A DNA stretch of 5,692 nucleotides from Alphaproteobacteria bacterium (GTDB lineage Bacteria > Pseudomonadota > Alphaproteobacteria > SMXP01): contig SMXP01000154.1 in NCBI GenBank assembly GCA_004356335.1, forward strand, positions 1 through 5,692, in the 5' to 3' direction. Numbering within the stretch: the first letter of the stretch is position 1; every line of letters begins with the position of its first letter. The position numbers and the translations under genes were made by a program. The notes below the pieces were generated by a model that was not told where the DNA came from, ran no database searches, and worked only from the letters and a program-made list of their open reading frames with translations. This document shows, in pieces, positions 1-5,632 of the stretch.

Positions 1-1281
1 GGCCTGGGCTACTTCCGGATCCTCGCCATCGGCCAAAGCGTAATATCGACCCATCACACCTTGAAGATCGGCGAACTCGCCGACCATCTCCGTTGTCAGA
101 TCGGCCTTTGCTAGAGATGCGGCCGTCTTGGCAAGCAAAACGTCAACATTGATGGATTCGGCTATCTCTGAGGCAATTTGTTCGTTGCGAAGAATTTTAT
201 CGCGCAGGGTTCCGAGTTTGGCATGAAAAATAACCTGTTCAAGATCACCAACACGCTGTTTTAATTTTTTCTTGCGATCCCGGTCCCAAAAGAATTTGGC
301 GTCGGACAAGCGTGCCCGCAGGACCCGTTCGTTGCCGGCAATCATTTGCGCGCCGCCGTCATCGGCCTCTAAATTCGACACGACGATAAAGTGCGGCGCA
401 AGATCCGAAGAATTGGCAAGTCGTACCGAAAAATACTTTTGGTGCTTGGCCATAGCGGAGGTCAACACTTCGCGCGGCAGCCCCCCTTGGTCGACCGGCT
501 TTACGAAATTTTCGTCGATAGAACCCATCTGCACCACGGGCCATTCCACTAAACCCGCCGTTTCATTCAATAAATCGTCATCCGCCGCCAGTTCAAATCC
601 TTCTTGTTTGGCCAATTTATCGGCCGCAGCGGAGATGAGTGTCTTGCGCGCTGCAACATCCAAAATGACTTTGGCTTGCGTCAGCTTTTTTTCGTAATCG
701 GCAAAGCTATCCACCGTAATTTGTTCCGGCGCCAGAAAACGATGGCCCTTTGTGGTGTTACCGCTGACGATGCCGTCCACCTCGAAGGGCACAACCTTCC
801 CGTCGAAGACGCACAATATGGCATGAAGCGGGCGCACCCAGCGTAGCGTGCCCGAGCCCCAGCGCATGGATTTGGGCCACTGGAAAGTGCGCACCACGTC
901 CGGCACGATTTCAGCCAATATTTCGGCCGTAGGCCGGCCTTTTTGATCGGTTACGGCGAGGTAAAACTCACCTTTCTTATCGCTGCGGGTTGCCAATTGA
1001 TCTTGGGTCAGCCCGACTGATTTTAAAAAGCCCTGCATGGCTTTTTCCGGCGCACCGACGCGGGGGCCTTTTCGCTCCTCCCGTCGATCAGGCTGCCGGG
1101 CCGGCAGGTCATCGATCACCAAAGCCAAACGCATGGGCGTGGCAAAGCATCGGCAAGCACCCGGTTCGATACCCGCCGCCTTAAGCCGATCGGAAATCAT
1201 ACGTTCGAGATCGGCGGCGGCGCGGGTTTGCATTCCGGCGGGAATTTCTTCCGAATAAAGCTCGAGCAGGAATTGCGGCAT
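1..1281 (-). CDS. glyS: Glycyl-tRNA synthetase beta subunit, N-terminal 427 residues (cut by the window edge)
   Basis: Beta subunit of the bacterial alpha2-beta2 glycyl-tRNA synthetase; in this family it binds and positions tRNA-Gly while the alpha subunit carries the catalytic site. I translated the frame from ATG at 1281 to base 1 and found 427 codons without a stop. Recognisable blocks are the start MPQFLLELYSEEIP, TPMRLA at residues 48-53, PKSMRWG at 136-142, GHRF at 179-182, FHAKLGTLRDKI from 352, and KADLTTEMVGEF from 392 leading into GVMGRYYA from 408. Family members are about 690 residues, so roughly the last 260, including the C-terminal anticodon-binding (DALR-like) part, lie beyond the left edge. 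The start follows the glyQ stop by 3 nt, with a GAGGG ribosome site inside the end of glyQ, so translation of the two subunits is probably coupled. Identification is firm. Confidence 0.97.
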   Translation of the reverse strand, partial: MPQFLLELYSEEIPAGMQTRAAADLERMISDRLKAAGIEPGACRCFATPMRLALVIDDLPARQPDRREERKGPRVGAPEKAMQGFLKSVGLTQDQLATRSDKKGEFYLAVTDQKGRPTAEILAEIVPDVVRTFQWPKSMRWGSGTLRWVRPLHAILCVFDGKVVPFEVDGIVSGNTTKGHRFLAPEQITVDSFADYEKKLTQAKVILDVAARKTLISAAADKLAKQEGFELAADDDLLNETAGLVEWPVVQMGSIDENFVKPVDQGGLPREVLTSAMAKHQKYFSVRLANSSDLAPHFIVVSNLEADDGGAQMIAGNERVLRARLSDAKFFWDRDRKKKLKQRVGDLEQVIFHAKLGTLRDKILRNEQIASEIAESINVDVLLAKTAASLAKADLTTEMVGEFADLQGVMGRYYALADGEDPEVAQA

Positions 1282-1284
1282 GCT

Positions 1285-2193
1285 CTAGCCCTCGTAATCC
1301 ACTATGCCGGCGCCGGGTGTGCGGCCTTGGGGGCTGGCCAGCCAAACTTCGGCGCATTTCTTCGACAAAGTCCGTACCCGGAGGATATAGGATTGACGCT
1401 CGGTGACGCTGACGACGCCCCTTGCATCCAGAAGGTTAAACAAATGACTTGCCTTTATGCATTGATCGTAGGCCGGTAAAGACAGTTCCTTCTCGACCAG
1501 GCTGATACATTCCTTTTCGGCATCGTCAAAATGCCGCAGCAGCATATCGGTGTCGGCATAATCAAAATTATAGGCCGAGAATTCCCGCTCGCTTTGGTGA
1601 AAGACATCGCCATAGGTAACACCTTGACCATTGAAGTCGATATCGAAGGCGTTATCGACGCCCTGCACGTACATGGCCAGCCGCTCCATACCATAGGTAA
1701 GCTCGCCGGTCACCGGATCGCAATCAAACCCGCCGATCTGCTGGAAATAGGTAAACTGGCTGATTTCCATGCCATCGCACCAGACTTCCCAGCCGAGCCC
1801 CCAGGCGCCCAAAGTCGGGCTTTCCCAATCATCCTCGACAAACCGGATGTCGTGATTTTTTCGGTCGATACCCAGCTCATAGAGACTTTCCAGATAGAGC
1901 TCTTGAATATCCAGGGGAGACGGCTTCAACACCACTTGGAACTGGTAATAGTGCTGAAAGCGATTGGGATTGGCGCCATAACGTCCATCGCTGGGCCGGC
2001 GCGTCGGCTGAACATAGGCCGCCCGCCATGGCTTGGGGCCCAGGGCTCTCAACGTTGTTGCCGGGTGAAACGTGCCGGCGCCCATTTCCACGTCATAGGG
2101 CTGCAAAATCACGCAGCCATGGCCGGCCCAATAGGCCTGCAGGGTCATGATCAGGCCCTGAAATGAGGTGTCACCACCTTGCTGTGTTGTCAT
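1285..2193 (-). CDS. glyQ: Glycyl-tRNA synthetase alpha subunit
   Basis: Catalytic alpha subunit of the heterotetrameric class II glycyl-tRNA synthetase, which activates glycine with ATP and charges tRNA-Gly in the cytoplasm. The 302-residue product has the usual family length. Visible family blocks are GCVILQPYDVEMGAGTFHP (26-44), GPKPWRAAYVQP (52-63), RRPSDGRYG (65-73), HYYQFQVVLKPSP (81-93), HDIRFVEDDWESPTLGAWG (114-132), QFTYFQQIGG (146-155) and the class II motif 3 region YGMERLAMY (167-175). The frame stays open upstream to an ATG at 2364, but that extension overlaps the preceding protease gene and has no family similarity. The ATG at 2193, giving MTTQQGGDTSFQGLI, matches the normal N terminus. 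The ribosome site there is weak (GGTAAC). The gene lies 25 nt after the S49 peptidase and 3 nt before glyS. No truncation or missing motif is seen. Confidence 0.98.
   Translation of the reverse strand: MTTQQGGDTSFQGLIMTLQAYWAGHGCVILQPYDVEMGAGTFHPATTLRALGPKPWRAAYVQPTRRPSDGRYGANPNRFQHYYQFQVVLKPSPLDIQELYLESLYELGIDRKNHDIRFVEDDWESPTLGAWGLGWEVWCDGMEISQFTYFQQIGGFDCDPVTGELTYGMERLAMYVQGVDNAFDIDFNGQGVTYGDVFHQSEREFSAYNFDYADTDMLLRHFDDAEKECISLVEKELSLPAYDQCIKASHLFNLLDARGVVSVTERQSYILRVRTLSKKCAEVWLASPQGRTPGAGIVDYEG
1289..1293 (-). promoter_or_regulatory. Ribosome binding site of glyS inside the 3' end of glyQ
   Basis: On the minus strand GAGGG lies 7 nt before the ATG at 1281 and overlaps the last codons of glyQ. 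It supports this start and a coupled, roughly equal synthesis of the two GlyRS subunits (the coupling is inference). Confidence 0.6.
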
Positions 2194-2218
2194 GATGTTA
2201 CCGACCAGCCGTTTGCCG

Positions 2219-3088
2219 TCATAAGCCGAAACGGGCCCATAAGGAGCGTTGTTCGACCGCATTGATGAGATCGTCGGCCCAGAAGGATCCGGTAACACCA
2301 TGGAAACCGGCCGTGCCTTCCCGCATAAATGCTCGCCGGCGCCACCAGGGTGACGGTCCACCAATCAGCTTGAGTTTCACTTTCTCGCCATAGCGGGCCC
2401 GCATCACGGTCCGAACGTCGCCAATACCATCTATCAGGCCGAGCTTTTGCGCCGTGGTTCCGGTCCAAAATTCACCGGTGAACAAATTGTCATCGCTGCC
2501 CTTCAACAGGTCGCCGCGCCGCCGCTTGACCAGGTCGATGAATGTGACGTGGATCTCGTTCTGCAAGGCCTTGAGCCTTTTGACATCCTCAGGATCTTCC
2601 GGCCGGAAGGCATCGAGCATGGCTTTGCTTTTGCCGGCCGTATGAATCCGTCGCTCAATACCCAGCTTGTCGAGCAATTCGCTGAAGCCGAACCCGGCGG
2701 CAATGACGCCAATGGAACCGACGATGGAACTGGCATCGGCGTAAATCTCATCGCCCGCCAGCGCCAACATATAGCCCCCCGACGCGGCCACATCTTCGGT
2801 AAAGGCAAAAACCGGCACGCTTTTTTCGCCCGCCAAGGCGCGGATCCGATCATGGATCAAGGTCGACTGAACCGCCGATCCGCCCGGCGAGTTGATCAGC
2901 AGCGCCACCGCTTTCACGCTTTTGATGCCGAATGCCTGCTCGATCGGCCCGGCGAGGGATGCCAGCGACAGCGACCGGCCGATCGCCAGAGGCATGCCGA
3001 TAGGTCCCGACAAACGCAGCACAGCGACAGTCGGACGGCCGCGCTTGCGTGATAGAAATGGCACGCGGTCAAGAAATCGATTCATCAT
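2219..3088 (-). CDS. S49-family serine peptidase (SppA-like), soluble short form
   Basis: Member of peptidase family S49 (signal peptide peptidase A/SohB group), which cleaves peptides with a Ser-Lys dyad. The 289-residue protein is a single S49 domain. It shows INSPGG (65-70), the nucleophile block AASGGYMLALAGDEIYA (101-117) with probable catalytic Ser103, VGSIGV (123-128), and AGKSKAMLDAFRPE (151-164) with probable general base Lys155. The Ser-to-Lys distance of 52 residues equals that of Bacillus subtilis SppA (Ser147/Lys199). Unlike SppA and SohB it has no evident signal peptide or N-terminal membrane helix: the first residues are basic and run straight into the domain strand VAVLRLSGPI. 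It may therefore be cytoplasmic or form a soluble oligomer (inference). Start alternatives are the adjacent ATGs at 3088 and 3085, with TAGG just upstream. It lies between the methyltransferase (64 nt gap) and glyQ (25 nt gap). The substrate is unknown. Confidence 0.9.
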   Translation of the reverse strand: MMNRFLDRVPFLSRKRGRPTVAVLRLSGPIGMPLAIGRSLSLASLAGPIEQAFGIKSVKAVALLINSPGGSAVQSTLIHDRIRALAGEKSVPVFAFTEDVAASGGYMLALAGDEIYADASSIVGSIGVIAAGFGFSELLDKLGIERRIHTAGKSKAMLDAFRPEDPEDVKRLKALQNEIHVTFIDLVKRRRGDLLKGSDDNLFTGEFWTGTTAQKLGLIDGIGDVRTVMRARYGEKVKLKLIGGPSPWWRRRAFMREGTAGFHGVTGSFWADDLINAVEQRSLWARFGL

Positions 3089-3152
3089 CTAGGCCTACCA
3101 CTTCATTGAATGACGAATTCCAATATGATTTTGATAACATGAAGCCGTGTCT

Positions 3153-3908
3153 CTACTCTAGCGAAATCGCCGCACCGTGGCGAAGAACTTCTTCCGCATC
3201 ATGAGTAAATTCGCGTCCCTCTTCGTGAAGAACCAAACCCGACAACAACTTCAATGGTGATCGCGATCCTTTTATGGCTGTCACAATCACACGCTTTGCC
3301 GGCATGCCGCGACGTGGCCATAACGGAAAAATACCGATGGCACCGGCCTTTGAGGAGAGAGCGGCAACAATATCGGCAAGCCGTTCCGCCTTATGAATAA
3401 GCGTCAAGCGGCCGCCCGGTCTCAATCGAGCCGTTCCGAATGACAGCCAATCTTCAAAGTTGGCCTCATCGCCCCTATTGGAAAGTTCTTTTTGCCGATC
3501 AGACGCTTTCGTTCCTTTTTCCTCCCCATGAAAAGGTGGGTTGCAGAAGAAGTGATCATATTGACGGGTTGCAATAGCCGGAGGCGGATCGAGCACCGTT
3601 CCATTGAAAAGTTCGATCTGTTGCTTCCGATCATTTCTCGCCACGTTGTCGCGCGCCAGGGCCACGAGCTCCGGTTGCAGCTCAAGCGCGGCAATGGTCA
3701 CGCCGGATACCCGTGTCGCAAGGCACAGGCTGGCCACACCGACACCGGCTCCCGCCTCAAGGGCAATTTCGCCGGCCCCTGCCGGTATGGACGCCGCCAG
3801 CAAAACCGCATCGATGCCCGCACGGTAGCCCTTTTTGGGCTGAAAGATCTGCAGCATTCCGCCAAGAAAAGCGTCATCACTGCAGTTAGCTGGGTCGAGT
3901 GGCGTCAC
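3153..3908 (-). CDS. SAM-dependent methyltransferase of the TrmN6/YfiC (COG4123) family
   Basis: Rossmann-fold class I methyltransferase. The E. coli family representative, YfiC/TrmN, N6-methylates A37 of tRNA1(Val). Numbering from the GTG at 3908 gives 251 residues. The family opening FLGG (14-17) is followed by QPKKGYRAGIDAVLLA (23-38), the SAM-binding loop ALEAGAGVG (49-57), an acidic end of strand 2 in ALELQPE, and the amino-methylating NPPF motif (123-126), which indicates transfer to an exocyclic amino group of a base. I chose GTG at 3908 because AGAGGA lies 8 nt upstream and the start then follows the DUF2007 stop by 5 nt. An in-frame ATG at 3944 would overlap the upstream gene by 31 nt and adds residues with no family similarity. 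The exact RNA target in this lineage is not shown by sequence, so I give no gene symbol. The gene is probably co-transcribed with its neighbours. Confidence 0.88.
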   Translation of the reverse strand: MTPLDPANCSDDAFLGGMLQIFQPKKGYRAGIDAVLLAASIPAGAGEIALEAGAGVGVASLCLATRVSGVTIAALELQPELVALARDNVARNDRKQQIELFNGTVLDPPPAIATRQYDHFFCNPPFHGEEKGTKASDRQKELSNRGDEANFEDWLSFGTARLRPGGRLTLIHKAERLADIVAALSSKAGAIGIFPLWPRRGMPAKRVIVTAIKGSRSPLKLLSGLVLHEEGREFTHDAEEVLRHGAAISLE

Positions 3909-3913
3909 ACATC

Positions 3914-4147
3914 TTATCCTCTTTGTGCCGGCGCCGCACGGCATTGGATATCCAAATCCTCTAGAATTCCGCGCGCACGAGGCGCTTGCTCATCCGGTAC
4001 CATGAGCCGTCGCGGCAACACGCCGAGGCTTCCCTCAACGACGCTCATATGGGTATCGAGCACCACCGTTTCTATTCCATGGTCCTCGAGGACCGCTTCG
4101 GCGTAGGATAGCAGCACAATATCGTTCGTTCTGAGGAGTTCGTTCAC
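3914..4147 (-). CDS. DUF2007-family small protein of unknown function
   Basis: Small cytoplasmic protein of the DUF2007 family (sometimes labelled putative signal-transducing protein); its biochemical role is not established. With GTG at 4147 as start it has 77 residues, close to the family's usual 70-80. Family signatures are ELLRTND (3-9), VLLSYAEAVLEDHGI (11-25) and DTHMSVVEGSLGVLPRRLMV (31-50). The C-terminal 20 residues or so look unstructured and variable. GTG at 4147 is preferred over the in-frame ATG at 4177: GGGAG sits 7 nt upstream, the N terminus matches the family (M/V-N-E-L-L-R-T-N-D), and the ATG falls within a candidate -10 element. It is the first gene of the minus-strand operon, 5 nt upstream of the methyltransferase. 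No signal peptide or membrane segment is seen. Confidence 0.85.
   Translation of the reverse strand: MNELLRTNDIVLLSYAEAVLEDHGIETVVLDTHMSVVEGSLGVLPRRLMVPDEQAPRARGILEDLDIQCRAAPAQRG
3917..3922 (-). promoter_or_regulatory. Ribosome binding site deciding the GTG start of the methyltransferase
   Basis: AGAGGA on the minus strand ends 8 nt before GTG at 3908 and lies inside the last codons of the DUF2007 gene. It is the strongest ribosome site near the candidate starts and favours GTG 3908 over ATG 3944. Confidence 0.6.
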
Positions 4148-4154
4148 CCCTGGT

Positions 4155-4159
4155 CTCCC
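4155..4159 (-). promoter_or_regulatory. Ribosome binding site for the GTG start of the DUF2007 gene
   Basis: GGGAG on the minus strand ends 7 nt before the GTG at 4147. This normal spacing supports the shorter 77-residue product. Confidence 0.5.
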
Positions 4160-4176
4160 GCAATTGGCAGAGGCCA

Positions 4177-4207
4177 ATCATAGATAGTGCTTGACCAACG
4201 AGGTCAA
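4177..4207 (-). promoter_or_regulatory. Candidate promoter of the DUF2007-methyltransferase-S49-glyQS operon
   Basis: On the minus strand TTGACC (4207-4202) could be a -35 element. Possible -10 elements are TATGAT (4182-4177, five of six consensus bases but 19 nt spacing) or TATCTA (4186-4181, 15 nt spacing). Neither spacing is ideal, so the exact promoter is uncertain. The -35 coincides with the right arm of the inverted repeat, so a protein bound there would affect this promoter (inference). Confidence 0.35.
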
Positions 4208-4208
4208 G
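4190..4208. repeat. Perfect inverted repeat CTTGACC-N5-GGTCAAG, operator-like
   Basis: Arms of 7 bp (4190-4196 and 4202-4208) flank the 5-bp centre AACGA, between the divergent DUF2007 operon and ispB. A third copy of the arm, CTTGACC, occurs in direct orientation at 4233-4239. The arm resembles the alphaproteobacterial -35 hexamer, so the palindrome may be a regulator site, two back-to-back -35 boxes, or both. Confidence 0.5.
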
Positions 4209-4233
4209 GTTTTGTGAAGCCATTATCGTGGAC

Positions 4234-4262
4234 TTGACCGCAATGTTGGGCAACCATAGTGT
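4234..4262 (+). promoter_or_regulatory. Candidate promoter of ispB
   Basis: TTGACC at 4234-4239 is a good -35 element. The corresponding -10 is weak: TAGTGT at 4257-4262 (17-nt spacing) or CATAGT at 4255-4260 (15-nt spacing, four of six consensus bases). Transcription would start roughly 30 nt before the ispB start codon. Confidence 0.4.
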
Positions 4263-4288
4263 CGTCGAAAATCCACATGGAAATTCCT

Positions 4289-4293
4289 AGGAA
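4289..4293 (+). promoter_or_regulatory. Ribosome binding site of ispB
   Basis: AGGAA is only 3 nt before the ATG at 4297 and 12 nt before the in-frame ATG at 4306. Neither distance is optimal, so the start could be either codon; the first is kept because it is within working range. Confidence 0.4.
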
Positions 4294-4296
4294 CCA

Positions 4297-5334
4297 ATGG
4301 ACGCAATGCTAGTGTTACCGGCAAGGTCGGATCTCAAGCCCGCTGCCCAGACGGATGCCGATGCATTTGCTAGACTGTCGGGCCTCGTCAGCAAGGACAT
4401 GGCCGAGGTGAACGAGCTGATCATCAGTCGCATGAATAGCTCTGTGCCTATGATTCCAGCGGTCGCGAGCCATCTGATTAAATCCGGCGGCAAACGGTTA
4501 AGACCCGTCATCACATTGGCGGCCGCCCGATTGTGTGGCTATGAAGGCACAAACCACCTGAAATTGGCGGCAGCCGTTGAATTTATACATACCGCCACTC
4601 TTTTGCACGACGATGTTGTCGACGCCAGCGTCTTACGCCGCGGCCAGGACAGCGCCAATGTTGTTTGGGGCAACCAAGCCAGTGTCCTGGTCGGCGATTT
4701 TCTTTTCAGCCGATCATTCAATTTGATGGTTGAAATCGGCGACATTAAGACCTTGGACATCTTATCAACCGCTTCAAGCATCATTGCCGAAGGCGAAGTC
4801 ATGCAACTGACAACCAATACGGATATTGAAGCAAGCGGCAACACATATCTTGAGATCGTCAAAGCGAAAACGGCCGCACTGTTTGCCGCTGCATCGCGTT
4901 CGGGCGGTGTTGTTGCCAAGTGCTCCCGCAACCAGGAGCTGGCACTCGAAACGTTTGGTGAAAATTTTGGTATTGCCTTCCAGCTTACCGACGATGCTCT
5001 CGATTATAATGGGCAACAATTCGAGCTGGGAAAAACCTTGGGCGACGATTTTCGCGAAGGTAAGATTACTCTTCCGGTCATTCTTGCCTATGAGAAAGGC
5101 AATAATGAAGAACGCGCCTTCTGGCGCCGCGTCATAGAAGACGTTGAGCAGAACGAAAATGACTTCGCCCAGGCCATAAGCTTATTGAAGAAACACGACA
5201 CTCTTGAGGAAACCCTTTGTCGCGCTCGGGAATTCGGCGATACGGCACGTATTGCCCTCCGCAAGCTGCCAAAGAATGCCTATAGAGACGCCCTCGACGA
5301 CGTTATCGATTTCTGCATCGAACGCGCTTATTGA
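4297..5334 (+). CDS. ispB: Long-chain trans-polyprenyl diphosphate synthase (octaprenyl/decaprenyl, IspB type)
   Basis: All-trans polyprenyl diphosphate synthase that extends farnesyl diphosphate with isopentenyl diphosphate to make the ubiquinone side chain. The 345-residue product has the full family architecture: GGKRLRP (64-70), first Asp-rich motif DDVVD (105-109) followed by LRRG (113-116), GDFLFSRSF (133-141), the conserved Lys190/Thr192 pair, and second Asp-rich motif DDALD (232-236), with TLGDDFREGKITLP (247-260). The residues 5 and 4 before the first Asp motif are Ala100 and Thr101, inside the IHTATLLHDD block also seen in E. coli IspB. These small side chains fit a long product of C40-C50; C50 (for Q10) is likely in an alphaproteobacterium, though chain length cannot be read from sequence. 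The start is ATG 4297 or ATG 4306. The gene is divergent from the DUF2007 operon, and no gene follows within 358 bp. Complete and intact. Confidence 0.95.
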   Translation: MDAMLVLPARSDLKPAAQTDADAFARLSGLVSKDMAEVNELIISRMNSSVPMIPAVASHLIKSGGKRLRPVITLAAARLCGYEGTNHLKLAAAVEFIHTATLLHDDVVDASVLRRGQDSANVVWGNQASVLVGDFLFSRSFNLMVEIGDIKTLDILSTASSIIAEGEVMQLTTNTDIEASGNTYLEIVKAKTAALFAAASRSGGVVAKCSRNQELALETFGENFGIAFQLTDDALDYNGQQFELGKTLGDDFREGKITLPVILAYEKGNNEERAFWRRVIEDVEQNENDFAQAISLLKKHDTLEETLCRAREFGDTARIALRKLPKNAYRDALDDVIDFCIERAY

Positions 5335-5406
5335 CCTTCAGCTTGCGATCGAGCCCGGCCAAGCGGTTTGCCCCCTCTTCAGCCTCTGACATGTCGTGCC
5401 AAAATG

Positions 5407-5423
5407 GCTTAACCCCCTTAAGC
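5407..5423. repeat. Short inverted repeat GCTTAA-C5-TTAAGC
   Basis: Perfect 6-bp arms (5407-5412 and 5418-5423) around a run of five C, 72 nt after the ispB stop. It could form a small RNA hairpin at the end of the ispB message or be a protein site. No T run follows, so it is not called a terminator. Confidence 0.4.
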
Positions 5424-5545
5424 TCTCCAGCGTGCGGTTAATGATGTGATAACGTTAATTACGGAAACTGTTATTTCGTTTTATCTTCAGAGCCATGGCG
5501 ATCATTCATCACACGTTCATTTTGAATACTGTAATGACTGAGTGG

Positions 5546-5579
5546 TACAGGATCGTTGGAGAAAAGTGATGATCCTGTA
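5546..5579. repeat. Inverted repeat TACAGGATC / GATCCTGTA
   Basis: Perfect 9-bp arms (5546-5554 and 5571-5579) are separated by 16 nt. On the plus strand three G-U pairs and one U-A pair could extend the stem inward, leaving a small purine-rich loop. There is no T run downstream. It may be an RNA hairpin of an unannotated transcript, a regulator site, or the remnant of a small mobile repeat. Confidence 0.45.
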
Positions 5580-5632
5580 GAGTGAAAATATCGACCTAAA
5601 AGAAGCGCCCGGCAAAAGAGGCTGTTTTATTA

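Noticed and set aside
272..697. 141-codon plus-strand open frame inside glyS
   Set aside because: The minus strand carries the unambiguous GlyS sequence through the whole stretch; this is a shadow frame.
1531..2166. 211-codon open frame antisense to glyQ
   Set aside because: It mirrors the highly conserved glyQ reading frame and has no family resemblance or convincing ribosome site; it arises from codon bias.
2194..2364. N-terminal extension of glyQ to ATG 2364
   Set aside because: It would overlap the end of the S49 gene by about 146 nt and adds 57 residues absent from the GlyQ family; the ATG at 2193 gives the standard N terminus.
2447..3052. 201-codon open frame antisense to the S49 peptidase
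   Set aside because: The opposite strand encodes an intact S49 domain with catalytic motifs; the antisense product is rich in Arg/Gln/Asp and looks like no known protein.
3089..3152. Possible internal promoter or hairpin in the gap before the S49 gene
   Set aside because: Only a 5-bp-arm dyad (3103-3113) and loose A/T-rich hexamers are seen; no convincing -35/-10 pair.
5204..5389. 61-codon open frame overlapping the ispB end
   Set aside because: Most of it lies in another frame of ispB, and it has no ribosome site or recognisable sequence.
5407..5458. TTAA pairs suggesting CtrA sites
   Set aside because: The TTAA spacings are 5 and 13 nt rather than the 7 nt expected for CtrA boxes.
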